Part shown: positions 43,856 through 55,015 of the stretch, piece by piece
How positions within the stretch are numbered: position 1 is the first letter of the stretch
How the letters are laid out: each line of letters begins with the position of its first letter
Assembly (NCBI RefSeq): GCF_000455445.1
Contig: NZ_HG417090.1
Location: 249,501-313,500, forward strand
DNA: 64,000 nucleotides
Reading direction: 5' to 3'
From: Hoylesella timonensis 4401737 = DSM 22865 = JCM 15640
GTDB taxonomy: Bacteria; Bacteroidota; Bacteroidia; Bacteroidales; Bacteroidaceae
The notes under the pieces: generated by a model
The model's database searches: none
What the model was told of the DNA's origin: nothing
The model's input: only the letters and a program-made list of their open reading frames with translations
Program-made: the position numbers and the translations under genes

Positions 43856-45856
43856 TTACGAGTTCATCGACAACAGAAACTCTTCGTTGTTGCGGGTTCT
43901 CACCATGCGGTCGTGCAGCGTGTGCATTGCCTCCACGGGATTCATGTCGGCAATGTATTTGCGCAAAATCCACATCCTGTCGAGTGTGGTCTTGTCTTGC
44001 AGCAAGTCGTCGCGTCGTGTACTCGATGCCACCAAGTTGACCGCTGGGAAGATGCGCTTGTTGGAGAGCGAGCGATCCAGTTGCAACTCCATGTTTCCTG
44101 TGCCTTTGAACTCCTCAAAAATCACTTCGTCCATCTTGCTACCTGTGTCGATGAGTGCTGTGGCAATGATGGTGAGCGACCCTCCGCCCTCAATATTTCG
44201 AGCTGCACCGAAGAAGCGTTTGGGCTTTTGTAGTGCGTTGGCATCCACACCACCGGTTAAGACCTTGCCTGAGGCAGGACTCACCGTGTTGTAGGCGCGC
44301 GCCAATCGGGTAATGGAGTCGAGGAATATCACCACATCGTGTCCACATTCTACCATGCGTTTGGCTTTCTCAAGCACGATGCCTGCTATCTTCACATGAC
44401 GCTCGGCAGGTTCGTCAAAGGTGGAGGCGATGACTTCTGCATTCACCGTGCGTGCCATGTCTGTTACCTCCTCGGGTCGCTCGTCAATGAGCAACATCAT
44501 GAGATAAGCCTCGGGGTGGTTGGCAGCAATGGCATTGGCAATGTCTTTCATCAAGATGGTTTTACCTGTCTTGGGTTGTGCCACGATGAGTGCACGCTGC
44601 CCCTTACCGATAGGAGAGAAGAGGTCGACGATGCGGGTCGATAGATTCGTGGTTTCGCGATCGCCGCAAAGTGTAAACTTCTCGTCTGGGAAGAGGGGTG
44701 TGAGGTGTTCAAACTGGATGCGGTCACGTACCTCGTTGGGATTGCGGCCGTTGATTTTGTCAATAGTAGTGAGTGGGAAGTATTTTTCTCCGTCGTGAGG
44801 TGGACGTACACGGCATTGTACCACATCTCCTGTCTTCAGACCGTATTTCTTGATTTGCGAACTGGCAACGTAGACATCATCGGGCGATGAGAGGTAGTTG
44901 TAATCACTCGAGCGCAAGAAGCCATAGCCGTCGGGCATGGTTTCTAACACTCCGTTGGCTTGTATGAGGTCTGCAAAATCGTATGCAGGCTGATTGGCGT
45001 TGGTCATGGGGGTGGGGGCTTGGTATGAAGTGGGAGGATTGATAGGAGTGGTGGGATTGTCTAACATGTCAAAGTTAGGCACTGCACCTTGATCCATAAT
45101 GGGCAGGTCTTGCACGATGATGAAGTCGGTGCCGTCGCCGGGGTCGCCTTCCCATATTCCGTCCAAAACATTCTCTCGGTGTTCTTGTGCGTTTTCGTTG
45201 TGTGCATCTACTTTCGCCTGTAATTGTGCCAAGAGGTTGCTCATCCCTTGCTCTTTATGAGGCTCTTCAGATGCGGCAGTGGCGCTTTCCTCGGGTATCA
45301 CCTCTTCTTCTTTTTCTTCAGGAATGGCATTGTCCTCCTCTGTGAGGGGAGTGTCAGCAGACTTTTCTTCCTCTGCTTTCTCCTCTTTCTTCTCTTCCTC
45401 TTGCTCTGTTGCTGCCTTTTCTTTGTTTTTGGCTTCAATCATCGCCAAGAGTTCAAGTTCTCTCTTTGTTTTTCTACCACGGTGTTTGGGCATGGCAGCC
45501 AACTCTTCTTCGGGCGAGAGTGCAGGCGTTTCATCATCTGCGGGGGCTTCTTCCTCCAACTGGTCCTTAAATAGGGAAATAGGTTCGTTGACTGGTCTGT
45601 TTTTCTTTAGGTCAAAGTTTTCGCCCTCCTTGCCATTCACCGAATACACTCTGTCGATTTCGTGCTTCGCAATGCGGACTCTCTTGCGCTTCGTTCCTGT
45701 CGAAGCACTGTTGTCATCGTCTGCATTTTGTTTCTCGAGTATGGTATCTATGAGTTGTTCGGGCGTTTGTGTTGCATCAAGATTTGCACCCAATTCTTGT
45801 GCGATATCCGTCAATTCTCGGACATCCTTAGATGATAATTCGTCTTTGCTATACAT
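43856..45856 (-). CDS. rho: Transcription termination factor Rho, long form
   Basis: Rho is the RNA helicase that ends transcription. The 666-residue product is much longer than E. coli Rho (419). The N-terminal Rho-N region (about 1-50) is followed by a 200-residue Glu/Lys-rich and Pro-rich insert (about 60-290). Next come the cold-shock RNA-binding domain ([14 protein letters not shown]) and the ATPase with Walker [13 protein letters not shown], and LIDERPEEV and ITRLARAYN. Large inserts of this sort are known in Bacteroidetes Rho and may favour condensation or RNA binding. The uvrA gene follows by 2 bp. Confidence 0.96.
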   Translation of the reverse strand: MYSKDELSSKDVRELTDIAQELGANLDATQTPEQLIDTILEKQNADDDNSASTGTKRKRVRIAKHEIDRVYSVNGKEGENFDLKKNRPVNEPISLFKDQLEEEAPADDETPALSPEEELAAMPKHRGRKTKRELELLAMIEAKNKEKAATEQEEEKKEEKAEEEKSADTPLTEEDNAIPEEKEEEVIPEESATAASEEPHKEQGMSNLLAQLQAKVDAHNENAQEHRENVLDGIWEGDPGDGTDFIIVQDLPIMDQGAVPNFDMLDNPTTPINPPTSYQAPTPMTNANQPAYDFADLIQANGVLETMPDGYGFLRSSDYNYLSSPDDVYVASSQIKKYGLKTGDVVQCRVRPPHDGEKYFPLTTIDKINGRNPNEVRDRIQFEHLTPLFPDEKFTLCGDRETTNLSTRIVDLFSPIGKGQRALIVAQPKTGKTILMKDIANAIAANHPEAYLMMLLIDERPEEVTDMARTVNAEVIASTFDEPAERHVKIAGIVLEKAKRMVECGHDVVIFLDSITRLARAYNTVSPASGKVLTGGVDANALQKPKRFFGAARNIEGGGSLTIIATALIDTGSKMDEVIFEEFKGTGNMELQLDRSLSNKRIFPAVNLVASSTRRDDLLQDKTTLDRMWILRKYIADMNPVEAMHTLHDRMVRTRNNEEFLLSMNS

Positions 45857-45929
45857 TTTAGTATAATAAGTGTTGATTGAAATAGTGTCGTTTCAGAACA
45901 GAAACGAGCGGTATGTTTTTTATTTGATG

Positions 45930-45937
45930 CAAAGATA
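45930..45937 (-). promoter_or_regulatory. -7 box for rho
   Basis: The minus strand reads TATCTTTG 73 bp before the rho ATG. No exact -33 TTTG is seen. The remainder of 45857-46152 holds no gene. Confidence 0.5.
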
Positions 45938-46152
45938 CAAAAAAGTTAACGGCTATGGAGTGGGGCGAACGTATTATTTTTAACGTTTAATCTTTGTTAA
46001 CATCTTTCCTCCTCTGCTGCGAACGGTTTGCCAAGTTCCTCGCAGACTTGTTGAAAATAAAAACCCTCACACAGGAATTTCGCTTCTTTCGTTGTTAAAA
46101 ACCAATGCGCCAGTGAAATAGTTGTGACGTGGTGTAGGAGAGTGGGGGGGGA

Positions 46153-46186
46153 TAAAAAAAGGCCGATTCGTGAAGAATCGACCTCT
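46153..46186 (-). terminator. Terminator of rpsA
   Basis: On the minus strand AGGTCGATTC and GAATCGGCCT pair with one wobble and are followed by a run of seven T, 20 bp after the rpsA stop. Confidence 0.85.
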
Positions 46187-46206
46187 GTTATGATTGCGTC
46201 AAACAA

Positions 46207-47982
46207 TTATTTGTCTGAACTTTCCATGTCGGCTTTCAGTTTAGCCAAGACATCCAAGTCGCCCAAACTGGTACCAGCTGCCACATTGTTAATGGCTGCG
46301 GCATCGTTTTGCTTCTTGTTAGTGTGCTTTGGTGCAGCCTTCACTTCTTCCTTCTCATCTTCGAATGTACGACTGTGAGAGAGGATGATGCGCTTGGTAT
46401 CTTTCACAAACTCGATCACCTTGAAGTCGAGTTCTTCGCCTTGTTTTGCTTGCGAACCGTCTTCCTTTACCAAGTGCTTAGGCGTAGCAAAGCCTTCGCC
46501 ACCTTCGTTCAGGGTAATCACGGCACCCTTGTCCATCATCTCTGTAATCTTACCCTTGTGGGTAGAACCAGGAGTGTAGAGAGTTTCGTAAGTGTCCCAA
46601 GGATTCTCTTCGAGTTGCTTGTGACCGAGTGACAGGCGACGGTTCTCTTTGTCAATTTCGAGAACTACTACCTCAATATCTGCGCCCACAGTAGTGAACT
46701 CTGAAGGATGTTTTACCTTCTTGGTCCAAGACAGGTCGCTGATGTGAATTAAGCCGTCAACACCTTCTTCTAATTCTACGAAGATACCGAAGTTGGTGAA
46801 GTTGCGTACCTTAGCGGTGTGCTTGCTTCCCACAGGATATTTGGTTTCGATATCCTCCCATGGGTCTGCCTTGAGTTGCTTGATACCCAAGCTCATCTTG
46901 CGGTCTTCTCTATCCAAGGTCAAGATAACAGCTTCTACCTCGTCGCCAACGTGCATGAAGTCTTGTGCAGAGCGCAAGTGTTGACTCCAAGACATTTCGC
47001 TCACGTGAATCAATCCCTCAACACCCGGAGCAATCTCTACGAATGCACCATAGTCTGCCATAACAACCACTTTTCCTTTCACCTTGTCACCAACCTTCAA
47101 GTTTGGATCCAAAGCATCCCATGGATGTGGAGTGAGTTGTTTCAAGCCAAGGGCAATGCGCTTCTTCTCGTCATCGAAGTCGAGAATTACCACATGAATC
47201 TTTTCGTCTAATGAAACCACTTCGTGAGGATCGCTGACACGGCCCCAAGACAGGTCGGTGATATGTACCAATCCGTCTACACCACCTAAGTCAACGAATA
47301 CACCGTAAGAGGTGATATTCTTAACAGTACCCTCGAGGATTTGTCCCTTTTCGAGTTTGCTGATAATTTCTTTCTTCTGTGCTTCCAACTCAGCCTCGAT
47401 GAGTGCCTTGTGTGAAACCACTACATTGCGGAACTCTTGGTTAATCTTCACTACCTTGAATTCCATGGTCTTGCCTACGAAGATGTCGTAGTCGCGTATA
47501 GGATGAACGTCAATCTGGCTTCCCGGTAAGAAAGCTTCGATACCAAACACGTCAACAATCATACCACCCTTAGTACGGCTCTTGATGTAACCCTGAATCA
47601 CCTCATCATTGTCAAGTGCTTCATTAACACGATCCCAACTTTGTGTAAGACGGGCTTTCTTGTGTGAAAGAACCAACTGACCTTTTCGGTCTTCTTGGTT
47701 TTCTACATAAACCTCAACCTTGTCTCCGATTTTGAGATCTGGGTTGTAACGAAATTCTGAAGCGGGAATGATACCATCGCTCTTGTAGCCGATGTTCACA
47801 ATCACTTCTTTCTTGTCAATCGAGATGACAGTTCCTTCGGTGACTTGATGTTCACTAACCTTGTTTAAGGTTTCGTCGTACATCTTTGCCAAGTCATCAC
47901 AGTTGGCGTTTACGTTTGTTCCATTTTCGAACTCATCCCAATTGAAGTCCTCTAATGGCTGAACGTTCTTTAAGTTTGACAT
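46207..47982 (-). CDS. rpsA: 30S ribosomal protein S1
   Basis: S1 binds mRNA on the small ribosomal subunit. The 591-residue product holds six S1 RNA-binding repeats, visible as repeated GxxGLIHxSxxSW or GLVHITDLSWGRV blocks (for example near residues 235, 320 and 405). The Bacteroidetes-type N-terminus and the tail with LAKLKADMESSDK follow. Length is standard for the phylum. A TAATTTTG box at 48047-48054 lies 65 bp upstream and a clear terminator follows. Confidence 0.96.
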   Translation of the reverse strand: MSNLKNVQPLEDFNWDEFENGTNVNANCDDLAKMYDETLNKVSEHQVTEGTVISIDKKEVIVNIGYKSDGIIPASEFRYNPDLKIGDKVEVYVENQEDRKGQLVLSHKKARLTQSWDRVNEALDNDEVIQGYIKSRTKGGMIVDVFGIEAFLPGSQIDVHPIRDYDIFVGKTMEFKVVKINQEFRNVVVSHKALIEAELEAQKKEIISKLEKGQILEGTVKNITSYGVFVDLGGVDGLVHITDLSWGRVSDPHEVVSLDEKIHVVILDFDDEKKRIALGLKQLTPHPWDALDPNLKVGDKVKGKVVVMADYGAFVEIAPGVEGLIHVSEMSWSQHLRSAQDFMHVGDEVEAVILTLDREDRKMSLGIKQLKADPWEDIETKYPVGSKHTAKVRNFTNFGIFVELEEGVDGLIHISDLSWTKKVKHPSEFTTVGADIEVVVLEIDKENRRLSLGHKQLEENPWDTYETLYTPGSTHKGKITEMMDKGAVITLNEGGEGFATPKHLVKEDGSQAKQGEELDFKVIEFVKDTKRIILSHSRTFEDEKEEVKAAPKHTNKKQNDAAAINNVAAGTSLGDLDVLAKLKADMESSDK

Positions 47983-48046
47983 AAATAATAATAAATGTTT
48001 AAAAATTAATAAAGTTAGACTTTATGTGAATTAAATAAATCGGGTG

Positions 48047-48054
48047 CAAAATTA
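48047..48054 (-). promoter_or_regulatory. -7 box for rpsA
   Basis: The minus strand reads TAATTTTG, about 65 bp before the start codon. Confidence 0.5.
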
Positions 48055-48174
48055 CGACATTATTATGAGAGGTAAAGATGGAACGAACCGAAACCTCTGT
48101 TTCTTAATGTTTTTTAACGTAATACGGCACTTTGCGTGTTATCATCCATGGCAGCATTGCTGTTTTAATGTGCC

Positions 48175-51100
48175 TCAAATGATGCCACCAATGCCCTTGA
48201 ACTTCTCAATGAAGGCGGCTATCTTCTGGAACACACTCTGCTTCTTCGTTAGATATTGCGGATTGAGCGGACTCATCTTTGGAAGGATAGCATTGAGGTC
48301 TGTTCCGTTTTCACTGGCAAACTCACGCTTCAGCGATGTTTGGATATACCGCTTGGCTGCGTCCACATTCAGTTTCTCTTCCTCAATGAGGTTAGCCGCC
48401 TCTTCCTTCTGTCGCTGCTGTGCATAATCGAAGAAGGCAGAAATGATGCCTGCCTTGTCTTGAATAGACTCAAGGTCTGTCTCGTGAATGAAGTCAACCA
48501 CCAATCCCTCTTTGGCTCTGTTGCCAATACTCGAGCGGATGATTCTGCGCACTTCGTCTATCAATGCGTCTTTATCTTTTGTTTTCTTGTTGTGTTCAAA
48601 CACCAATTCAAGGATATAGTCGAGATCTATTTCCTGCGATTTGAGCAAGTCTATCTCGAACACCACATCGTCCCAGTCAATCTTAGATTCCTCAGCGGCT
48701 TTCCCTTCTCGCTCCCGTCTGAACCAGTCACGAATATCGTTGTAGGTGGAGCGATAATCTTGTACTGTCCGTTCTTGCAACACGTCCACCTCCATCATGG
48801 CATCCACGTCCTCATTGGTCAGAAAATGATTCTCCTTGAAAGTCTCCACCGCCTCAGGATTTTCCTTGTCTATCTTTTGCAACGCTTTGAGATTTGTAAA
48901 CTCATCGTAGTTTTGCAAGATGTTTTCAATTTTCAGATACTCACCGAAGAGTTTTACAAAGGCTTTCTTCTCCGCCTCTGTCGTTATCTCGTCAGGTTGT
49001 GGAAACTGTTCTTTCAGCTCTTTCACCACCTCCACATAACCTCTACACGCTTCCCCTGTGGCAATGTCCGTGAATCCCTTGAGATATTCCTCGTAGCTCT
49101 TCTCCAACACCACGTTCTTCGTGTTCTTGTCGCCAAACAGTGTGATGGCGTCTATCGTGGCTTGTTCCAAATCCCTGAACGTGACGATGTTGCCAAATGT
49201 CTTGGTGGCATCATAGATACGGTTGGTTCTCGAGAACGCTTGCATCAATCCGTGATAGCGCAAGTTCTTGTCCACAAACAGCGTGTTGAGCGTGGGCGCA
49301 TCGAAGCCTGTGAGGAACATGCCCACCACGATGAGCAGGTCCACCTCTTGGTTCTTCACTTGTTTTGCGATGTCACGATAATAGCTTTGAAAGCCTTTGC
49401 TGTCAATACCAAAACTTGTTTTGAACATGGCATTGTAATCGTTTACCGCTTTGGTCAGAAACTCTTTGGCACTGCTGTCCATGGCGGTGGGTTCAAAATT
49501 CTCTTCCCGAATATCGCCCACGGCCTTCTGTTCCTCGTTGGGAGCGAAAGAAAAGATGGTGGCAATCTTCAGTTTCTTGTCGCTATCTTGTTGTAGAGCG
49601 TTGAGTTCTTCATAATAGAGTTTGGCTGCTTCTACACTGTTCACGGCAAACATGGCATTGAAGCCCTTGCCGTTTCCTTGACTTCGGTGAGTTTTTATCT
49701 TGAAGTTCTGCAAGATATATTGTGACACCTCTTTAATACGGTCGGGGTGAAGCAATAGTTTTCTGTTTTCTGCTGCCGTCAGTTTCAGTTCGTCTTTCTC
49801 TGTTTCCAACGCCTTGAAGCGAGGACGCACATTGTTATAATCCACCTTGAACTTCAACACCTTTTCATCGCGTATGGCGTCGGTGATGACATACGAGTGC
49901 AGCTCACGTCCAAACACGCTGGCGGTGGTCTCCGATCCTAAAGCGTTTTCGGGAAAGATGGGCGTGCCGGTAAATCCAAACTGGTAATATCGTTTGAACT
50001 TCTTTCTGAGATTCTTCTGTGCCTCGCCAAACTGTGAGCGGTGGCACTCGTCGAAGATGAACACCACCTGCTGCCCATAGACGGGCAATGCCACCTCGCT
50101 CTTCATGAGGTTGTTCAACTTCTGAATGGTCGTCACGATAATCTTGTTGTCGTCTTTTTCAATATTCCGTTTCAGTCCTGCCGTGCTTTCCGATCCATTC
50201 ACGCTGTCGGGCGAGAACCGTTGGTACTCTTTCATGGTTTGAAAGTCCAAATCCTTGCGGTCTACCACGAAGAACACCTTATCTATAAAGTCGAGCTGGG
50301 TTGCCAATCGAGCAGCCTTAAAGCTGGTGAGCGTCTTGCCCGAACCAGTGGTGTGCCAGATGTAGCCTCCTGCTTCGGGGGTGCTCCACACCTTTGCTTG
50401 GTACGAACTTCTGATTTTCCATATCAACCGCTCGGTGGCAGCAATCTGATAGGGGCGCATGATGAGCAACGTGTCGCTGGTGTCAAACACAGCATAGGAG
50501 AGCAGTACTTGCAGTAGGGTGTTCTTTTGGAAGAAGGTGGCTGTAAAGTCTTTCAGGTCTTTGATGAGCATGTTGTCCGCCTTTGCCCAGTTCATCGTAA
50601 AGTCAAAACAGTTTTTGTTGCGCTTCACGGTGTTGGCGAAATAGCGGGTGTCGGTTCCGTTAGAGATGACGAATATCTGCAAATATTTATACAGCGAGCT
50701 TTCGCTGTTGAAGCTCTCCTTACTGTAGCGATGCACTTGGTTGAACGCTTCGCGAATTGCCACGCCACGTTTCTTCAGTTCCACCTGCACCATGGGCAGT
50801 CCGTTCACCAAGATGGTCACGTCGTAGCGGTTCATTTGCGTGCCCGTCTGTTCAAACTGGTTGATGACCTGCACCTTGTTTCGGGCAATGTTTTGCTTGT
50901 CCACCAAATAGATATTCTGAATATGCCCATCGTCGAACACGAAGTCGTAGATATAATCGTCCTGCACCTTGCGTGTCTTGTCCACGATGCCGTCGCTGGC
51001 TTTGTCCAAATATTCGTCCAAGAAGCGTTGCCATTCTTTATCGGTGAAGACAGTGTTGTTGAGCGTTTGCAGCTGTTTGCGCACATTTACCAACAAAGCC

Positions 51101-51282
51101 TGTGGTGTTACGAGCTGTGGCAGATATTCATAGCCTTGGTTCACCAAATCTTCTATCAGCTCACGCTCTAAGGCAGCCTCTGTTTGATAGCCTGTGGGTT
51201 GCTCGCAGGCTTGTGACAGCTTGGTGTAGCTATCTAAGACAATAAAGTTTTGCAATTCTGCAATGGTGTTGTAGGTGGTCAT
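48175..51282 (-). CDS. hsdR: Type I restriction enzyme R subunit (type IC-like)
   Basis: HsdR translocates DNA and cuts it when the target is unmethylated. The 1035-residue product has the N-terminal nuclease motif ([17 protein letters not shown], about residues 155-170), Walker [12 protein letters not shown] (near 315), a DECH box ([12 protein letters not shown]), and helicase motif [10 protein letters not shown]. The C-terminal helical region binds the methylase core. It is separated from the rest of the hsd genes by the four-helix gene and a CTAG repeat array. The N-terminal Met is consistent with the family. Confidence 0.95.
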   Translation of the reverse strand: MTTYNTIAELQNFIVLDSYTKLSQACEQPTGYQTEAALERELIEDLVNQGYEYLPQLVTPQALLVNVRKQLQTLNNTVFTDKEWQRFLDEYLDKASDGIVDKTRKVQDDYIYDFVFDDGHIQNIYLVDKQNIARNKVQVINQFEQTGTQMNRYDVTILVNGLPMVQVELKKRGVAIREAFNQVHRYSKESFNSESSLYKYLQIFVISNGTDTRYFANTVKRNKNCFDFTMNWAKADNMLIKDLKDFTATFFQKNTLLQVLLSYAVFDTSDTLLIMRPYQIAATERLIWKIRSSYQAKVWSTPEAGGYIWHTTGSGKTLTSFKAARLATQLDFIDKVFFVVDRKDLDFQTMKEYQRFSPDSVNGSESTAGLKRNIEKDDNKIIVTTIQKLNNLMKSEVALPVYGQQVVFIFDECHRSQFGEAQKNLRKKFKRYYQFGFTGTPIFPENALGSETTASVFGRELHSYVITDAIRDEKVLKFKVDYNNVRPRFKALETEKDELKLTAAENRKLLLHPDRIKEVSQYILQNFKIKTHRSQGNGKGFNAMFAVNSVEAAKLYYEELNALQQDSDKKLKIATIFSFAPNEEQKAVGDIREENFEPTAMDSSAKEFLTKAVNDYNAMFKTSFGIDSKGFQSYYRDIAKQVKNQEVDLLIVVGMFLTGFDAPTLNTLFVDKNLRYHGLMQAFSRTNRIYDATKTFGNIVTFRDLEQATIDAITLFGDKNTKNVVLEKSYEEYLKGFTDIATGEACRGYVEVVKELKEQFPQPDEITTEAEKKAFVKLFGEYLKIENILQNYDEFTNLKALQKIDKENPEAVETFKENHFLTNEDVDAMMEVDVLQERTVQDYRSTYNDIRDWFRREREGKAAEESKIDWDDVVFEIDLLKSQEIDLDYILELVFEHNKKTKDKDALIDEVRRIIRSSIGNRAKEGLVVDFIHETDLESIQDKAGIISAFFDYAQQRQKEEAANLIEEEKLNVDAAKRYIQTSLKREFASENGTDLNAILPKMSPLNPQYLTKKQSVFQKIAAFIEKFKGIGGII

Positions 51283-51320
51283 GATGATGATGTTTTTTTT
51301 GTTGTTGTTAGCTGGGGCAG

Positions 51321-51440
51321 GTGTATCTAGGCGTATCTAGGTGTATCTAGGCGTATCTATGTGTATCTATGTGTCCCTAGGTTTACCTAGGCTTTCCTAG
51401 TCATCCCTAGTCATTCCTAGTCTCTCCTAGTCTTCCCTAG
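51321..51440. repeat. CTAG-rich tandem repeat, 12 units of exactly 10 bp
   Basis: Twelve consecutive 10-mers, each ending CTAG or CTAT (for example GTGTATCTAG and TCATCCCTAG), give ten CTAG sites. The array lies before hsdR and runs into the last codons of the four-helix gene, supplying its TAG stop. Confidence 0.95.
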
Positions 51441-52092
51441 TCTCTCCTTCTAAGCGTTTGAGGCGTTCTTTAAGCGCCTTTAGCTCGGCTTTTAACTGTT
51501 CATTTTCTCTCAGCAGGAGCCGCCTTTCCTCGTCTTGCTGCTTTCGGTAGCCCGTGCGTGCCGCATACATTCGTTCTTTGATGCCCCCTTGCTCCACAAA
51601 CTGTTTCTCCAAGCTCTTGAGGAAAGAACACATAAGTTTGTCTGTAATATGGCAGAGTGTTAGCAATGCGTTGCAAAACTCTTCTGCCGTCCAGCGTTGG
51701 GCGTAAGGCAGATAATCTTTGGGCTGGTTGTGCGTCTTGCAGAAAGAGAGCATGGCGTTGTATCTGTCGTGCTTCTCGTTCCATAGTGCGAGGTGGCGTG
51801 TATGCAAGTAGTCGGCGTAATCTTCGCGCAGTTCTTGCAATGATGCGCGAGCCACGTTCAGCAGTTTTAGTTCCATTTCGGAGGAAGTGTTCCCGTCTTC
51901 AATTCCTTCTACGATGTTTTGTTTTCCCGACCGAGCCGCTTGCACCATCTGGTCTACCGTTCTGTCACCGTATTTAGGTAAGAACCTTGTGCAGAAGATG
52001 TATGTCAGCTGATAGATGGTGTCCGTTTTTTGATAGAAAAACAATTCTTTGTAATCCTTGTACTTTCTAATAACCGTAGTTTCATTAGCCAT
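51427..52092 (-). CDS. Four-helix-bundle suffix-domain protein
   Basis: The 221-residue product resembles proteins with a four-helix bundle (the group that includes 23S rRNA intervening-sequence proteins) and a C-terminal suffix: YKELFFYQKTDTIYQLTY, RTVDQMVQAARSGKQNIVEG, then TSSEMELKLLNVARASLQELREDY-type helices in separate pieces. A coiled-coil tail (ENEQLKAELKALKERLKRLEG) follows. Such genes are seen inside Bacteroidetes type I restriction loci; their role is unknown. The last codons and stop are formed by the CTAG repeat. It starts 12 bp after hsdS. Confidence 0.8.
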   Translation of the reverse strand: MANETTVIRKYKDYKELFFYQKTDTIYQLTYIFCTRFLPKYGDRTVDQMVQAARSGKQNIVEGIEDGNTSSEMELKLLNVARASLQELREDYADYLHTRHLALWNEKHDRYNAMLSFCKTHNQPKDYLPYAQRWTAEEFCNALLTLCHITDKLMCSFLKSLEKQFVEQGGIKERMYAARTGYRKQQDEERRLLLRENEQLKAELKALKERLKRLEGETRED

Positions 52093-52104
52093 GATATTTT
52101 TCTT

Positions 52105-52686
52105 TTATTGCGCGAACGTCAGCAGTTGGTTGCGGTAATATTCGTATTGCTTCCTCCGCAGCTCAATCTCCTTGGGCAGTCCCTTGCTGATAGAGTTACA
52201 CAAGGTGTCAAACTTGTCTAATATCTCCACAATCTCACGTTGAACGGATAGAGAGGGGAGGGGAATTTGTATTTTTGCAAGATCTTTAGCATTCACACGC
52301 CTTACTTTTGTTCCTGTGATAAATTTTCTTTTCTGACTTTGGAATAGCTCTGTCTGAAAATAGTATGCAATATATTTTGGATTCATCGTATGGGCATAGA
52401 AACACGCATCACTACTAACGGCAATATCTTCATCACCCAGCCACGCCACAGCTTTGCAAACATCTTCATCGTTCTCACTTGTTGTTGCTATAATCAAATC
52501 GCCATGTTTGGCTTTTCTTGCTTTTAAGGCAAATTCTTGAGACACAAACGATTTTGTTTTCTTAGCGTATGTGCCATAGTAGGTATAAATTTGACCATAA
52601 TGGATACAGCCAACACCTGTAGGCGTAAAGTCTTTTTTCTGAAGACCGCTTCCTCTTACAAACGTTCCTATTTCGCCCAATGTCAT
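52105..52686 (-). pseudogene. hsdS: Specificity subunit HsdS, C-terminal half (second target-recognition domain)
   Basis: The 193-residue frame starts MTLGEIGTFVRGSGLQKKDF and ends with a conserved spacer (EIVEILDKFDTLCNS, RRKQYEYYRNQLLTF). It equals one half of a normal two-TRD HsdS. In the same frame the sequence runs back to LNDVKI, joining the upstream half across the G tract at 52711-52715, where one extra G would fuse the two. As written it could be expressed from its own ATG; half-length HsdS can dimerise in some systems. Confidence 0.8.
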
Positions 52687-52700
52687 TATCTTTACATCAT

Positions 52701-53306
52701 TTAACTTTTGCCCCCACTATTTAACATATCGAAAGATAACAGTTGGTTGCGGTAATACTCATACTGCCGCTTGCGGCAGTCCAGCTCCGCTTCCAGCTCC
52801 GCTTCCAGCTCTGTGAACTTATCAAGAATCTCCACTATCCTATGTTGAATATCCAATGATTTTGTAGGATTGTCGGGGCAGGGAATGGGGATTGGAATCT
52901 CTTGAAGCTTTCCTTTGGTCAGTTTGGCTCGTCCGCCACCAGTTAAAAAGGGGATAAAGTTTACCGTGTGTAGATAATGAAATATAAAGCGGCTGTCTAT
53001 AAAAGAGATTCCTTTTATTACATGTACATGATTATTTGCCCAAAACTTACCAGTAGCCCATTGAACAGAATAATTGTTTATACTCGCTGTTCCATCTTCT
53101 GCTATAAGAATATATGTCCCATCATGAGTATAACCATCTACGTAATCTTGGATATTGTTTGCCCCATAGTATGGAATGTTGCCAGGTGTTCGATTTGAAG
53201 ATTTAACAGGCTTCCTATTATTATTTGCAATCTCAATAAACCTTGCATCTCCCAAAACCGTCCACTCCACGTTTTCCCCATTGAGTAGTTGTTCTATGTA
53301 TGTCAT
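52701..53306 (-). pseudogene. hsdS: Specificity subunit HsdS, N-terminal half (first target-recognition domain)
   Basis: The 201-residue frame holds TRD1 and the first spacer (HRIVEILDKFTELEAELEAE), then stops after SFDMLNSGGKS because of a five-G tract (52711-52715); six G would read GGQKLNDVK and join the second half. The spacer has a 12-bp repeat (52781-52810) coding ELEA, reminiscent of the TAEL repeat whose copy number changes specificity in EcoR124. The start overlaps the hsdM stop by 4 bp. Frameshift, natural phase variation or a sequencing error are all possible. Confidence 0.85.
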
Positions 53307-54850
53307 GCCTCTATCTCCTTGATGATTTTATTGATGTCCGCCCGCAGTGCGTCGATGCGCTCCACCGTTTGTGCCACTTCCTCGTTCAGCTTCACGATGT
53401 CTATCACCTCGCGCGTATCCTCCGCCTCTACATACGTGCCAACGGAGAGGTTGTAATCGTTCTCGGCAATCGTGTTGTTGTCCACTGATGTGGCAACATG
53501 GTCCACCTCGTCCTTGTTTCCAAAGATGCCGACAATGCGTTCGATGTGTTCGGGCAGCAGGATGTTGTTGTTGGTTTCTTTCTTAAAGAAGTCTTCACCG
53601 CTGGCATTGATAAACTGGGTGGTGGGGTTCATCTTATGTTTGGAGAGCACCAAGATGTTCACGGCGATGCTCGTGCCGTAAAACAGATTGGGCGGTAGGG
53701 CGATGACCGTTTCCACAAAGTTGTTGTCCACCAAATACTTCCTTATCTTCTGTTCCGCTCCTCCACGATAGAAGATGCCGGGAAAGCAGACAATGGCGGC
53801 ACGCCCACGGGCAGAGAGATAGCTGAGCGCATGCAGCACAAAGGCAAAGTCGGCTTTCGACTTGGGTGCCAACACCCCAGCCGGTGCAAAGCGGTCGTCG
53901 TTGATGAGCGTGGGGTCGTCGCTGCCCACCCAGTTCACCGAGTAAGGCGGATTGGAGACAATGGCATCGAAGGGCTTTTGGTCGCCATATTGCGGATGGA
54001 GGAGGGTATCGCCCAAGGCAATGTCGAATTTGTCGTAGTTGATGTTGTGCAGAAACATGTTCATGCGTGCAAGGTTGTAGGTGGTGTGGTTGATTTCCTG
54101 CCCAAAGAAGCCGTCCTCTATCACATGCGTGTCGAATTGTCGTTTGGCTTGCAACAGCAACGAGCCAGAACCGCAAGCTGGGTCGTAAATCTTGTTCACC
54201 GTCTCCTGCCCATACATGGCAAGGCGCGCAATCAACTTCGATACGTTTTGCGGTGTGAAGAACTCGCCACCCGACTTGCCTGCATTGGCGGCATAGTTGG
54301 AGATGAGGAACTCGTAGGCATCGCCAAAGAGGTCGATTTCGCTGTCCTCAAAGTTTCCGAAGTCCAAACTCTCCACGCCCTTGATGACGGCAGCCAAGCG
54401 TTTGTTCTTCTCCTCCACGGTGTTTCCCAAGCGATTGCTCGTGGTGTCGAAGTCGGCAAAGAGTCCTTTGATGTCATGTTCCGAGTCGTAGCCGTTGGCA
54501 GAACTCTCTATGGCATCGAAGATAGCCGCCAAGTCCGTGTTCAAGTTCGGATTGTTGTTGGCTCCCTTGGCGATGTTGCAAAACAGCTGACTGGGATAAA
54601 TAAAGTATCCTTTGGTTTTGGTGGCATCGTCCTTTATCTCGGGCGTGATGACGTCATCCGGTAGATGAGCATAATCCACGCTCTCATCGCCAGCCTCTAT
54701 GAAGGTGGTGAAATGCTCACTGATGAATCGATAGAACAGTGTACCCAATACAAACTGCTTGAAATCCCAGCCATCTACGGCGCCGCGCACCTCGTTGGCG
54801 ATTCTCCAGATGGCTGCCTGCAGTTCGTCCCTTTGTTTTGTGTTTGTCAT
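53303..54850 (-). CDS. hsdM: Type I restriction-modification DNA methyltransferase subunit
   Basis: HsdM methylates adenine in the target site. The 515-residue product has the N-terminal helical domain ([18 protein letters not shown]), the SAM-binding [11 protein letters not shown] motif (about residues 218-228) and the catalytic SNPPYSVNW motif. The [14 protein letters not shown] box precedes them. It is the first gene of the operon; hsdS overlaps its stop by 4 bp. Two TATCCTCAT..ATGAGGATA palindromes lie 165-220 bp upstream. Confidence 0.96.
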   Translation of the reverse strand: MTNTKQRDELQAAIWRIANEVRGAVDGWDFKQFVLGTLFYRFISEHFTTFIEAGDESVDYAHLPDDVITPEIKDDATKTKGYFIYPSQLFCNIAKGANNNPNLNTDLAAIFDAIESSANGYDSEHDIKGLFADFDTTSNRLGNTVEEKNKRLAAVIKGVESLDFGNFEDSEIDLFGDAYEFLISNYAANAGKSGGEFFTPQNVSKLIARLAMYGQETVNKIYDPACGSGSLLLQAKRQFDTHVIEDGFFGQEINHTTYNLARMNMFLHNINYDKFDIALGDTLLHPQYGDQKPFDAIVSNPPYSVNWVGSDDPTLINDDRFAPAGVLAPKSKADFAFVLHALSYLSARGRAAIVCFPGIFYRGGAEQKIRKYLVDNNFVETVIALPPNLFYGTSIAVNILVLSKHKMNPTTQFINASGEDFFKKETNNNILLPEHIERIVGIFGNKDEVDHVATSVDNNTIAENDYNLSVGTYVEAEDTREVIDIVKLNEEVAQTVERIDALRADINKIIKEIEA

Positions 54851-55015
54851 TATGCTGAATGGTTTATATTATTTCATTTATCTGCAAAAATACAATTTTA
54901 TGACGTGAAACACGAATATTTTTTCGTTGCATGATGTCTATTTCATAAAAGTTACCACCATATTTAATATCATTCACTGTTGCTCTCCAAAAAGTGAGAA
55001 ATATGATTATCGTCA

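Noticed and set aside
41877..44294. Long plus-strand frames across uvrA and rho
   Set aside because: Shadows of highly conserved housekeeping genes on the other strand.
48256..51171. Long plus-strand frames (up to 446 codons) opposite hsdR
   Set aside because: Antisense shadow frames of a gene with complete helicase and nuclease motifs.
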